Positions 1 through 8,215 of a stretch of 64,000 nucleotides of DNA are shown one piece after another. Source of the DNA: Curtobacterium sp. BH-2-1-1. GTDB taxonomy: Bacteria > Actinomycetota > Actinomycetes > Actinomycetales > Microbacteriaceae. The stretch lies in NCBI RefSeq assembly GCF_001806325.1, contig NZ_CP017580.1, positions 1,674,001 to 1,738,000 of the forward strand, written 5' to 3'. Position 1 is the first letter of the stretch. Every line of letters starts with the position of its first letter. The translations under genes were made by a program, and so were the position numbers. The notes beneath the pieces were generated by a model that saw nothing but the letters and a program-made list of their open reading frames with translations, had not been told where the DNA came from and did not search any database.

Positions 1-893
1 CAGAGCCGAGCGGCGTCGTCGTCACGGAGCAACGGCGCCCACGGCTTCCGACGGCCGGCGGGTCCGCCGAGCTGCCCGGGTCCGGTCGGACCGACGAAAC
101 CGCCGTCGAGGTCCGCGTCGGTCGCCGCGAGCAGTGCCGGCTCCGCAGCCGAGGCCGGGGTCCCGACGAGGAGCCCGCGCGCCGACAGCCAGCGGATCAG
201 CCGGACGGCCACGGTGTCGCCCGAGCGTCCGATCTCCGGGCGTGCGGCGAGCAGGCTCGTGGGTGCGACGCCGGGGTGGCTGACCGCACTCGTGATCCCC
301 CACCCGCCGGCCCGGCTCCTCCGACCGAGCTCGAGGGCGAAGAGCGCGCACGCGAGCTTCGACTGCCCGTACGCCCGCGCGACGTCGTAGTCCCGCTCGG
401 ACTGCAGGTCGTCCCACCGGATCGAGGCACGCTGCGCCGCCACGCTCGACTGCATCACGACCCGACCGTCGGCGGCACGGAGCAGGGGGAGCAGGGCGCC
501 GACGAGTGCGACGTGCCCGAGGTGGTTCGTGCCGAACTGCAGCTCGAAGCCGTCCCGGGTCGTCTGCCGCTCCGGCGGGTTCATCACGCCGGCGTTCCCC
601 ACGAACACGTCGATCGGCGTGCCCTCGGACCGCATCCGCTCCCCGAGCGTCGACACGGACTCCAGCGAGGAGAGGTCCAGGTCCTCGAGCAGCACGGATG
701 CATCCGGGTGCTGCGCGGTGATCCGGGCGACGGCCGCCGCTCCCTTGTCGCGGTTGCGCACCGGCACGACCACCTCCGCCCCGGCGCCGGCGAAGCGCGC
801 GGCGATCTCCAGTCCGATGCCGTCGCTTGCTCCGGTCACCAGGACCCGGCGCCCGCCGAGGTCCGGGAGGGTGAGTCGTTCGTTCCGTGCCAT
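1..893 (-). CDS. short-chain dehydrogenase/reductase (partial, runs off left edge)
   Basis: NAD(P)-dependent oxidoreductase of the SDR superfamily; the substrate cannot be told. Translated from the ATG at 893, the protein opens with a Rossmann fold (VLVTGASDGIG near residue 14), then NAGVMN and a YGQSK active-site motif (the usual Tyr-xxx-Lys). There is no stop before base 1, so the C-terminus is missing; about 297 residues are visible. A purine-rich GGAAGAGGCGG lies a few bases upstream of the start. It is divergent from the XRE regulator at 1021, with about 127 bp between them; such regulator-SDR pairs are common in actinobacteria, so the regulator probably controls this gene (inference). 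The retinol-dehydrogenase-like subgroup is likely from the long spacing and NHLGH motif. Confidence 0.85.
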   Translation of the reverse strand, partial: MARNERLTLPDLGGRRVLVTGASDGIGLEIAARFAGAGAEVVVPVRNRDKGAAAVARITAQHPDASVLLEDLDLSSLESVSTLGERMRSEGTPIDVFVGNAGVMNPPERQTTRDGFELQFGTNHLGHVALVGALLPLLRAADGRVVMQSSVAAQRASIRWDDLQSERDYDVARAYGQSKLACALFALELGRRSRAGGWGITSAVSHPGVAPTSLLAARPEIGRSGDTVAVRLIRWLSARGLLVGTPASAAEPALLAATDADLDGGFVGPTGPGQLGGPAGRRKPWAPLLRDDDAARL

Positions 894-1020
894 GGTCCGC
901 CTCTTCCGTCGTGGTGAGCACCCGATCCGGCACCCGAGACGATCGTCGCCGCGTCGTGCACACGCAACCACGGCCTGACGATCCGTGGCTGCGGTCGACG
1001 CCCCGGGAGAGGATGGGCGC

Positions 1021-1863
1021 ATGATCGACCGAGCGTCCCTCGCGGACTTCCTCCGCAGCCGTCGGACGGCCCTGCAGCCCGAGGACGTCGGCCTGCCCCG
1101 GGGCCAGCGCCGTCGCACGAGCGGGCTGCGGCGCGAGGAGGCGGCGCTGCTGAGCAACATGTCCGTCGACTACTACGCGCGGCTGGAACGGGAGCGCGGA
1201 CCGCAGCCGTCCGACCAGATGCTCGCGTCGATCGCGCAGGGCCTGCGCCTCACGATCGCGGAGCGCGACCATCTCTTCCGCCTCGCCGGACACGAGCCCC
1301 CGACCGCGGCGTCCGGCGGCGACCACGTCAGCCCCGGCATGATGCGCATCTTCGACCGACTCGCCGACAGCCCGGCCGAGATCGTCACCGAGCTGGGCGA
1401 GACGCTGCAGCAGACGTCCCTCGCCGCCGAACTCACCGGTGACGCCAGCGGCCGACGGGGCGACGACCGGAGCATCGGGTACCGGTGGTTCGACGACCCG
1501 GCGTCCCGAGACGTCCACCCGGTCGAGGACCACCCCTTCCTGTCCCGGATGTACGCCTCGGGTCTCCGCACCGTCATCGCTCGCCGCGGACCCGACTCCC
1601 GGGCCGCACACCTGGCCGAACGGCTGCTCGCGACGAGCGAGGAGTTCCGCGAGGTCTGGGCGCGCCACGAGGTCGGCATCCGCCCGCGTGACGTGAAGAC
1701 CTACCGCCACCCCGAGGTCGGGCTGCTCACCCTGCAGTGCCAGGTGCTGCAGGACCCCGAGAGCTCGCAGAACCTGCTCGTGTACACCGCCGAACCCGGC
1801 AGCGAGACCGCCGAGCGACTCCGGCTGCTCGCCGTGGTCGGCTCGGCGGTCGGTCGCGCCTGA
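1021..1863 (+). CDS. XRE-family regulator with MmyB-like ligand domain
   Basis: Transcription factor of about 280 residues. The N-terminal part (about residues 10-90) is a helix-turn-helix with the family signature: RRTSGLRREEAALLS, then MSVDYYARLERERGPQPS and ERDHLFRLAGH. The C-terminal part (about 105-270) fits the MmyB-like ligand-binding domain found behind this HTH. I chose the ATG at 1021 because GGGAGAGG lies about 8 bases upstream; a GTG at 985 would extend it, but the extra residues do not match the family. It is divergent from the SDR gene ending at 893, and repression of that neighbour is the usual arrangement (inference). The ligand is unknown. Confidence 0.88.
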   Translation: MIDRASLADFLRSRRTALQPEDVGLPRGQRRRTSGLRREEAALLSNMSVDYYARLERERGPQPSDQMLASIAQGLRLTIAERDHLFRLAGHEPPTAASGGDHVSPGMMRIFDRLADSPAEIVTELGETLQQTSLAAELTGDASGRRGDDRSIGYRWFDDPASRDVHPVEDHPFLSRMYASGLRTVIARRGPDSRAAHLAERLLATSEEFREVWARHEVGIRPRDVKTYRHPEVGLLTLQCQVLQDPESSQNLLVYTAEPGSETAERLRLLAVVGSAVGRA

Positions 1864-1875
1864 CCTCGGAGGTCG

Positions 1876-2694
1876 TCAGGCGCCGTGCGCCTCATCGGCC
1901 ACCGGCTGCCACTCGCGCCAGGTCGCCAACCGCGACTCGTAGTCTCGCTCCGCGATGCCGAGCGGCGCCTTGCCGAAGAACACCCGCAGCGGCGGCTCGT
2001 CCGCGTCGACGACCTTCAGGATCGCCGACCGGGTCGCCTCCGGCTTGCCCGGGTCGGCGGCGGACGGGCGCTTGGACGCGGCCTCGCGCACGTCGGCGTA
2101 CGCGGCGATCTCCTCGCTGTGCTTCGAGGACGGACCGGACCAGTCCGTCGAGAACCCGCCGGGCTCGACGAGGGTGACGTGGATGCCGAAGCCCGCGACC
2201 TCCTGGGCCAGCGACTGCGAGATCCCCTCGAGCGCCCACTTCGACGCGTGGTACGCCCCGACCGTCGGGAACGCACTGATCCCGCCGATGCTCGACACCT
2301 GGACGATGTGTCCGGACCCCTGCTCGCGCATGATCGGCAGCGCCGCCTGGGTGACCCAGAGCGCACCGAACAGATTCGTCTCGAGCTGCGCGCGCACCTC
2401 GTCCTCGGTGAGCTCCTCGACCATGCCGAAGTGGCCGTAGCCGGCGTTGTTGACGACGACGTCGAGGGAGCCGAAGTGCTCGGCGGCACGCTGGACCGCG
2501 GCGATGTCGGCCGCACGGTCGGTGACGTCGAGCTGCAGTGCGAGGAACGTGTCCGGGTACTGGTCGACGAGGTCGTGCACGTCGTCGGGGTTGCGGGCGG
2601 TCCCGGCGACGGAGTCCCCGCGCTCGAGTGCCGCTTCCGTCCACTCGCGGCCGAAGCCCTTGGACGCGCCGGTGATGAACCAGGTCTTGCTCAT
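1876..2694 (-). CDS. SDR-family oxidoreductase
   Basis: Short-chain dehydrogenase of 272 residues, a typical length. It starts MSKTWFITGASKGFGREW (TGxxxGxG nucleotide-binding motif at about residues 8-14), has VVNNAGYGHFG in the middle and YHASKWALEG as the catalytic YxxxK. The substrate is unknown; the family includes many uncharacterised NADP-dependent carbonyl reductases. It converges with the XRE regulator gene, whose stop is only 12 bp away, leaving little room for a terminator. There is a purine-rich AGGAGGAC just upstream of the ATG, supporting this start. Confidence 0.88.
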   Translation of the reverse strand: MSKTWFITGASKGFGREWTEAALERGDSVAGTARNPDDVHDLVDQYPDTFLALQLDVTDRAADIAAVQRAAEHFGSLDVVVNNAGYGHFGMVEELTEDEVRAQLETNLFGALWVTQAALPIMREQGSGHIVQVSSIGGISAFPTVGAYHASKWALEGISQSLAQEVAGFGIHVTLVEPGGFSTDWSGPSSKHSEEIAAYADVREAASKRPSAADPGKPEATRSAILKVVDADEPPLRVFFGKAPLGIAERDYESRLATWREWQPVADEAHGA

Positions 2695-2802
2695 GTGTCC
2701 TCCTGTTGTCTGACCGGATCAGCCAACGCCCGGGGCACGGGTGTCACCTCGACGCCCGGGGGACGCGCGCGCCGACCGGACAGCCCCTCGGGCGACACCG
2801 AC

Positions 2803-3243
2803 TCACGCCCGGGGCGCCGCGAACTCCAGGTTGACGTCGTCCGGGTCCTGCACGGACAGGATCACGAGCCCGAACGGCGGCAGGCCGGTCACCTCGCCGT
2901 GCTCGATCCCCGCCGCGTCGAGCCGGCCCACCGCGGCGTGCAGCTCGTCGACCGAGGCGACCCGGAACGACACGTGGTCGAGGCCGACCCGGTCGGCGTC
3001 GAACCGGTCCCCCGCCAGCGCGACCGGCCGCAGGCCCAGGGTCTGCCCGCCGAACGTGAAGGAACACCCGCCGTAGGTCCGCCACGGGTCGTCGTGGATC
3101 GTCGGGTCGTCGATCTGGTCGCTGAAGTCGCTCCCGGGCGGCATCCCGAACAACTGCTCGTAGAACGCCTTGCTGCGTCGGATGTCGGTGACCGTCAACC
3201 GGACGTGCGAGAAGCCGAGCGGCGTGACGATGGGTTCGCTCAT
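2803..3243 (-). CDS. VOC-family (glyoxalase/bleomycin-resistance fold) protein
   Basis: A 146-residue protein of the vicinal-oxygen-chelate superfamily, usually metal-dependent lyases, dioxygenases or drug-binding proteins. It shows the paired VOC modules: GFSHVRLTVTDIRRSKAFYE at the N-terminus and GLDHVSFRVASVDEL in the second half, ending with the typical DPDDVNLEFAAP. Candidate metal ligands are the His of each module and the final Glu. It is divergent from the agmatine-pathway gene at 3304 and shares a 60-bp promoter region containing an 18-bp palindrome. Its specific reaction is not recognisable; a role in polyamine catabolism is only suggested by position. Confidence 0.8.
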   Translation of the reverse strand: MSEPIVTPLGFSHVRLTVTDIRRSKAFYEQLFGMPPGSDFSDQIDDPTIHDDPWRTYGGCSFTFGGQTLGLRPVALAGDRFDADRVGLDHVSFRVASVDELHAAVGRLDAAGIEHGEVTGLPPFGLVILSVQDPDDVNLEFAAPRA

Positions 3244-3276
3244 GCGTCCACACAACACCTCGAGGGGGTTGCGCTC

Positions 3277-3294
3277 GTTGATCGTGCGATCAAC
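3277..3294. promoter_or_regulatory. candidate operator palindrome
   Basis: Two perfect 8-base arms, GTTGATCG and CGATCAAC, separated by TG. The site sits in the 60-bp gap between the divergent VOC gene and the amidase gene, 9 bases before the ATG at 3304. The shape resembles GntR/FadR-type or similar dimeric-repressor sites (family knowledge); the cognate regulator is not identified and no GntR gene is visible nearby. Confidence 0.5.
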
Positions 3295-3303
3295 AATGGC
3301 GTC

Positions 3304-4338
3304 ATGGACGTCATCACCGGCACACCGCAGCCGTCTCCCCTGCACGAGGACACCGGCCGACCCCGACGCCGCCTGCGCGTCGGCCTCGTGCAGTCCCGGT
3401 GGCTTGAGGATCCCGCGGCCCACCTTGCCCAGCTCGCGGACGGCATCGCGACGGCAGCGGCGAACGGCGCCACCGCGGTGTTCCTCCCCGAACTGACGCT
3501 CTCGCGCTACCCGGGCGACACCCCCGCGACCGGCGCACCGAAGGAGTCGGCCGAGTCGCTCGAGGACGGCCCGACGGTCGCGTTCGCCCGCGCCCGGGCG
3601 GCGGAGCACGGGGTGTTCGTGCACGCCTCGCTGTACGAGCGTCCGGCCGCCGACGACCGGCCCGAGGACCCGCGCGGCTACAACACGGCCGTCCTCGTCG
3701 CCCCGGACGGCACGCTGGTCGGACGGACGCGCAAGACGCACATCCCGATCAGCGCCGGCTACTACGAGGACACCTACTTCCGCCCGGGTTCCGACGCCGA
3801 CGCCTTCCCGGTGTACGAGCCGGCCGGACTCGGCGCCCGTGTGGGCCTGCCGACCTGCTGGGACGAGTGGTTCCCCGAGGTCGCGCGGTCGTACGGTCTC
3901 GCCGGCAGCGAGGTCCTCGCGTACCCGACGGCGATCGGGTCCGAGCCGTCGTTCCCCGCGTTCGACACCGCCCCGATCTGGCGGCAGGTCATCGTGGCGA
4001 ACGGCATCACCTCGGGGCAGTTCATGGTGGTCCCGAACCGCTGGGGCGACGAGGGCGACATCACCTTCTACGGCTCGTCGTTCATCTCCGACCCGTTCGG
4101 CCGCGTCCTCGTCGAGGCACCGCGCGATGCGAGTGTCGTGCTCGTCGCGGACCTCGACCTCGACGCCCGCACGGAGTGGCTCCGGCTCTTCCCTTTCTAC
4201 GTCACGCGCCGTCCGGACCTGTACGGCACGCTCGTCGCCCCCGTCGACGAGGAACGCCACGCGTACGGCGCACGCGACGCGATCGACGCGGCCATCGCCG
4301 TGGCGGCGACCCCCACCGGACGCGAGGTGCGCGCATGA
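3304..4338 (+). CDS. aguB: N-carbamoylputrescine amidase (nitrilase superfamily)
   Basis: Hydrolyses N-carbamoylputrescine to putrescine, CO2 and ammonia, the second step of agmatine breakdown. The 344-residue protein carries the nitrilase-fold Glu-Lys-Cys triad: E63 in FLPELTLSRY, K144 in RTRKTHIP and C185 in PTCWDEWFPE. The DEWFPE segment after the cysteine is characteristic of AguB. I chose the ATG at 3304; the open frame extends far upstream, but that extension is antisense to the VOC gene. Its stop overlaps the ATG of the agmatine deiminase gene (ATGA), so the two are translationally coupled, which supports the assignment. A closely related amidase specificity cannot be excluded. Confidence 0.87.
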   Translation: MDVITGTPQPSPLHEDTGRPRRRLRVGLVQSRWLEDPAAHLAQLADGIATAAANGATAVFLPELTLSRYPGDTPATGAPKESAESLEDGPTVAFARARAAEHGVFVHASLYERPAADDRPEDPRGYNTAVLVAPDGTLVGRTRKTHIPISAGYYEDTYFRPGSDADAFPVYEPAGLGARVGLPTCWDEWFPEVARSYGLAGSEVLAYPTAIGSEPSFPAFDTAPIWRQVIVANGITSGQFMVVPNRWGDEGDITFYGSSFISDPFGRVLVEAPRDASVVLVADLDLDARTEWLRLFPFYVTRRPDLYGTLVAPVDEERHAYGARDAIDAAIAVAATPTGREVRA

Positions 4339-5354
4339 CCTGGGCCATGCCTCCCGAGACCGCCCCGCAGGAACGCACCTGGATGGCGTTCCCGCGGCCC
4401 GGGCTGACGCTCGGCGACGACCCGGCGAGCGCCGAGGCGGCGCGTGCCGTCTGGGCGGCGACCGCGAACGCGATCAGCGAGTACCAGGCCGTCACCGTGG
4501 TCGTCGACCCGGTCGCGCGCGACGACGCCCGACGCCTCCTGTCCGGCGCCGTGGACGTGCTCGAGGCGCCCCTCGACGACTTCTGGATGCGCGACATCGG
4601 TCCGACGTTCGTGGTCGACGACGTGACCGGGGCCCGTGGCGCGGTGGACTGGGTCTTCAACGGCTGGGGCGCGAACCCGTGGTCGACGTGGACGCGCGAC
4701 GCCGAGGTCGCCGCCACCGTCGCCGCGGCCGCCGGCGTGGAACGGATCCCGTCACTGCTCGTGAACGAGGGCGGCGCGATCCACGTCGACGGGACCGGAC
4801 GCGTCCTCGTCACCGAGACGGTCCAGCTCGATCCCCGCCGGAACCCCTACGCCGACCGCGCGCGGGTGGAGCAGGAACTGGCGCGCACGATCGGCGCGAC
4901 CGACGTGGTCTGGCTGCCCCGCGGTCTCACCCGCGACTACGACGGCTTCGGCACCCGGGGGCACGTCGACATGGTGGCGACCTTCGCCGGCGCCGCGATG
5001 GACACCGTGCTGCTGCACGCCCAGCCGGACCCCGGCCACCCGGACCACCTCGTGATGCCGATCGTCCGACGGGCGATCGAGGAGGCGACGGACGCCACCA
5101 TCGTCGAGCTGCCCGCACCCGCGACGCTCGCCGACGCCGACGGACCCGTCGACTGGAACTACGTGAACCACGTGGTGGTGAACGGCGCGGTGATCGCGTG
5201 CGGGTTCGGGGAGCCGGTGGCGGACGAGCGGGCGCGGGGGATCCTCGCGGACGTGTACCCGGGGCGCGAGGTGCGGACGATCGATGCGCGCGAGGTGTTC
5301 GCGCGGGGCGGTGGGCTGCACTGCATCACGCAGCAGGAGTCCGCGGCTCGGTAG
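4335..5354 (+). CDS. aguA: agmatine deiminase
   Basis: Converts agmatine to N-carbamoylputrescine and ammonia. The 339-residue protein fits the bacterial peptidyl-arginine-deiminase-like fold: DDFWMRDIGPTFVVD near residue 76, NEGGAIHVDG, TRGHVDMVATF, and the C-terminal GGGLHCITQQ holding the nucleophilic cysteine at residue 330. The start overlaps the aguB stop by four bases. Together with aguB it delivers putrescine, and a putrescine oxidase is encoded further on at 13060, so the block reads as one pathway. It converges with the esterase gene with only 3 bp between the two stops. Confidence 0.92.
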   Translation: MTWAMPPETAPQERTWMAFPRPGLTLGDDPASAEAARAVWAATANAISEYQAVTVVVDPVARDDARRLLSGAVDVLEAPLDDFWMRDIGPTFVVDDVTGARGAVDWVFNGWGANPWSTWTRDAEVAATVAAAAGVERIPSLLVNEGGAIHVDGTGRVLVTETVQLDPRRNPYADRARVEQELARTIGATDVVWLPRGLTRDYDGFGTRGHVDMVATFAGAAMDTVLLHAQPDPGHPDHLVMPIVRRAIEEATDATIVELPAPATLADADGPVDWNYVNHVVVNGAVIACGFGEPVADERARGILADVYPGREVRTIDAREVFARGGGLHCITQQESAAR

Positions 5355-5357
5355 ACG

Positions 5358-6482
5358 TCAGGTCGCCGGCGCCCCGAGCCCCACCCGCGGCTGCAACCAG
5401 TCGAGCCCCGCGGCGAGCGCCGCCCGCGCCGTCACCCAGCTGTGCCGCCCGCCCGGCACCACCCACGTGGCGACGTGCATCCCCGCTGCCCGGGCCCGCC
5501 CGGCCATCACGGGCATCACGGGCCCGTAGGTGGTGTCGAGGGCCCCGGCCGCGAAGAACGCGTTCGAGTCCCGGAACGGCGCGCCGGCACGCAGCAGTGC
5601 CGCCGGCTGCGCAGCCGCCCACGCCGCGCGGTTCCCACCGAAGCCCTCGTCGACGGTCTTCGTCTCGCTGCCGAGCGTGGGCCCGTCCTCGCCGGAGACG
5701 TCGATGAGGTTGCCGAACCGCGAGGGGTCTCCCGCCCCGAGCTGGATCGCGCACGTCCCACCCTGCGAGAACCCGCCGATGGTCCACGCGGAGGCCGCGG
5801 TCTGCACCCGCAGGTGGCTCGTCACCCACGCCGGGACGTCCTCGGTGAGGTAGGTCCGGCTGTTGCCGAGCGCCCCGTCGACGCACATCGGGTTCGCCGA
5901 CCGCGGGCCGAGCTGGTCGGGCACGACGACGATCGGTGCGAGGCCACGGTCGACGGTCGCGAGCGCGTCCATCGTCTGCTCGATCGCCCCGCCGGTCTGC
6001 ACGTCCTCGGGACCGGCTCCGCGGGACTGGCCGGACAGGAGCACGTCGACGGGCAGCGCCGGTGGGTCGGCGGTGAGCGCGGCCGGGGGCAGGTACAGCA
6101 GGGCCTGGCGTGCGACGAAGTGCGATCGCGTGGCCGGGATGGTCACCCGGAGCAGCCGCCCCTGCGTCGGCAGGTCGGCCGGAGCGGTCCACGTCCGCGC
6201 CAGGTCGACGCTCGCCGGCGCGGGAGTGGACCCGGGTGCCTCGGCAGCGGGGATCCCGCCGGCCGTGGTCGCGATCGGGGCGTGCGCGGAGGGGGGTGCG
6301 CTCGGCACGGTCGTCGCGCGGGCCGTGGAGGCGCGGCTCGGCTCCGCAGCGACGGCCCGCCCGCCAGCGGCGGAGCCCGTCCCACCCGCACCGGTCGCGT
6401 GGGCGATCCCCCACCCACCGGCCGCGCCGAGCGCGAGGCCGACCACCAGCCCGGCGGCGAGCAGTCCTCGTGTCCGTGTCAT
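5358..6482 (-). CDS. secreted or membrane-anchored alpha/beta-hydrolase (esterase)
   Basis: A 374-residue alpha/beta-hydrolase-fold protein with a hydrophobic N-terminus (about residues 6-29) that should act as signal peptide or anchor, followed by an Ala/Pro/Thr-rich linker to about residue 100. The catalytic core has the nucleophile elbow GGFSQGG with Ser239 and a near-C-terminal GGRHSW supplying the His. Cys200 and Cys244 could form a disulfide outside the cell. The closest families are the esterase D/mycolyltransferase-like hydrolases. The genus lacks mycolates if it is Microbacteriaceae, so a mycolyltransferase activity is unlikely; the substrate is unknown. Confidence 0.8.
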   Translation of the reverse strand: MTRTRGLLAAGLVVGLALGAAGGWGIAHATGAGGTGSAAGGRAVAAEPSRASTARATTVPSAPPSAHAPIATTAGGIPAAEAPGSTPAPASVDLARTWTAPADLPTQGRLLRVTIPATRSHFVARQALLYLPPAALTADPPALPVDVLLSGQSRGAGPEDVQTGGAIEQTMDALATVDRGLAPIVVVPDQLGPRSANPMCVDGALGNSRTYLTEDVPAWVTSHLRVQTAASAWTIGGFSQGGTCAIQLGAGDPSRFGNLIDVSGEDGPTLGSETKTVDEGFGGNRAAWAAAQPAALLRAGAPFRDSNAFFAAGALDTTYGPVMPVMAGRARAAGMHVATWVVPGGRHSWVTARAALAAGLDWLQPRVGLGAPAT

Positions 6483-6785
6483 CGGTCGTCCTCGTCCGTC
6501 GGCGTCCGGCCCGGTGCCGGTCGTGCCGAGCCGATCGTAGGGAGCCGTGCCGGGAGAGCGCCCGCGGTTCCGGCACCGTGGCTGAGCATCTTCCCGGCCG
6601 GTCCCAGGCTCCGGTCGGCAAGTGACACCGCGTACATCCCTGCCTCGCATCGTGTACTCCGTGGCGGGTCCGACGCTGCCCGCGGCGTCGGTATCGTCAG
6701 CGGATCGGTCCACCCGATCAGGTCCGCGCACCGCCGCGCGGACCCCGGCCCCCGCAGCTCCGGCTGCGAGCAGGAGGAACTCCCC
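6483..6785. promoter_or_regulatory. divergent promoter region with a leader hairpin
   Basis: A 303-bp gap between the divergent esterase and APC permease genes. It contains a perfect 9-bp hairpin, GGTCCGCGC at 6721-6729 and GCGCGGACC at 6736-6744 with a 6-base loop, which would lie in the permease leader. A strong GGAGGA lies just before the ATG at 6786. I do not see a convincing -35/-10 pair or a coding sequence here. Confidence 0.45.
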
Positions 6786-8198
6786 ATGGCGTCACCGACC
6801 ATCGTCACCGCCCCGCCCGGCACCGCGCGCGGTGGGTCCCTGAAGCGGAGTCTCGGGCTGTGGGCGATCGTCGGACTCGGCCTCGGGTACATGACGCCGA
6901 CCGTGGTGTTCGACACCTTCGGCATCGTCTCCGGCGAGACGAACGGCGCCGTGCCGAGTGCGTACCTCATCGCCCTCGTGATCATGCTCCTGACGGCGAT
7001 CAGCTACGGGAAGATGGTCCGCGTCTACCCGGCCGCGGGTTCGGCCTACACGTACGTGCGGGAGTCGATCCACCCGAACGCCGGCTTCATGGTCGGCTGG
7101 GCGTCCCTGCTCGACTACCTGCTGCTCCCGATGGTGAACGCGCTCATCATCCGCCTGTACCTCGAGCAGGTCTTCCCGGCACTGCCCGCGTGGGTGACGG
7201 TGGTCGTCTACACGCTGTTCGTCACGACGGTGATCTGCCTGTCGATGCGCGGGACGTCGAACCTCAACATGGTCCTGCTCATCGGGGCGATCCTCGCGAT
7301 GATCGCGTTCGTCGTCTTCGCCGTGATCGAACTCGTCGACGGTGCCGGTGCCGGCACGGTGGTCAGCGCCGAGCCCTTCGTGCACGACGGCGTGACGATG
7401 TCGGCGCTCCTCACCGGGGCGACCGTCGTGTGCTTCTCGTTCATCGGGTTCGACGCCGTGACGATGTACACCGAGGAGGCGAAGAGCATCCGCATCATGC
7501 CGAAGGCGATCCTGCTGACCGTCCTCATCGGCGGGCTCATCTTCCTCGTCTCGGCGTACTTCGCCCAGCTCCGCTTCCCGACCAACGCCCCGTTCGGCGA
7601 GTTCACCGACGACCCGCTGCCCCAGATCGGGCTGCTCGTCGGCGGCAGGGTGTTCCAGGCGATCCTCGTCGCCGCCGGGTTCGTCGCCGCGCTCGCCTCG
7701 GGCTTGGCCTCGCACGCCAGCGTCGCCCGCATGCTGCTCGTGATGGGCCGCAACAACGTCCTGCCGAAGAAGGTCTTCGGCTACGTGAGCCCGAGGACCC
7801 GCACGCCCATCCCGAACGTCGTCATCGTCGGGGCGGTCACGCTCCTCGCGATGACGTTCTCGCTCGACACCATCTCGGCGTACATCAACTTCGGCGCCCT
7901 CATCGCGTTCACGTTCGTCAACCTCACGGTCATCGTGCACTTCGCCTGGCGCGAGGGCCGCCGGCACACCGCCCGTGACCGGTTCGCCTTCATCGTCCTC
8001 CCCGGGGTCGCGATGCTGCTGACCGGTGTTCTCTGGTCTCAGCTGCACGCCGACGCCCTCATCGCCGGCGGCGTCTGGGCCGCGATCGGCTTCGTGTACC
8101 TGCTGGTGATCACGAAGGGGTTCCGGATCCAGCCGAAGGGCTTCGATGAGAACCAGCCCGTCACCGGCGTCAACAAGCAGCTGACCGACCAGGTCTGA
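6786..8198 (+). CDS. APC-family amino acid/polyamine permease
   Basis: Integral membrane transporter of 470 residues with about 12 hydrophobic segments, fitting the amino acid-polyamine-organocation superfamily. The first membrane segment has the family GLGLGYMTPTVVFDTFGIV stretch, followed by YPAAGSAYTYVRE and SFIGFDAVTMYTEEAK, both typical of APC proteins. A strong Shine-Dalgarno (AGGAGGAAC) precedes the ATG. The next gene, an aldehyde dehydrogenase, follows by 17 bp and is probably cotranscribed. With agmatine, putrescine and GABA enzymes on both sides, putrescine or a related amine is the likely substrate (inference from context). Confidence 0.88.
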   Translation: MASPTIVTAPPGTARGGSLKRSLGLWAIVGLGLGYMTPTVVFDTFGIVSGETNGAVPSAYLIALVIMLLTAISYGKMVRVYPAAGSAYTYVRESIHPNAGFMVGWASLLDYLLLPMVNALIIRLYLEQVFPALPAWVTVVVYTLFVTTVICLSMRGTSNLNMVLLIGAILAMIAFVVFAVIELVDGAGAGTVVSAEPFVHDGVTMSALLTGATVVCFSFIGFDAVTMYTEEAKSIRIMPKAILLTVLIGGLIFLVSAYFAQLRFPTNAPFGEFTDDPLPQIGLLVGGRVFQAILVAAGFVAALASGLASHASVARMLLVMGRNNVLPKKVFGYVSPRTRTPIPNVVIVGAVTLLAMTFSLDTISAYINFGALIAFTFVNLTVIVHFAWREGRRHTARDRFAFIVLPGVAMLLTGVLWSQLHADALIAGGVWAAIGFVYLLVITKGFRIQPKGFDENQPVTGVNKQLTDQV

Positions 8199-8215
8199 AC
8201 CACACAGGAGACACG

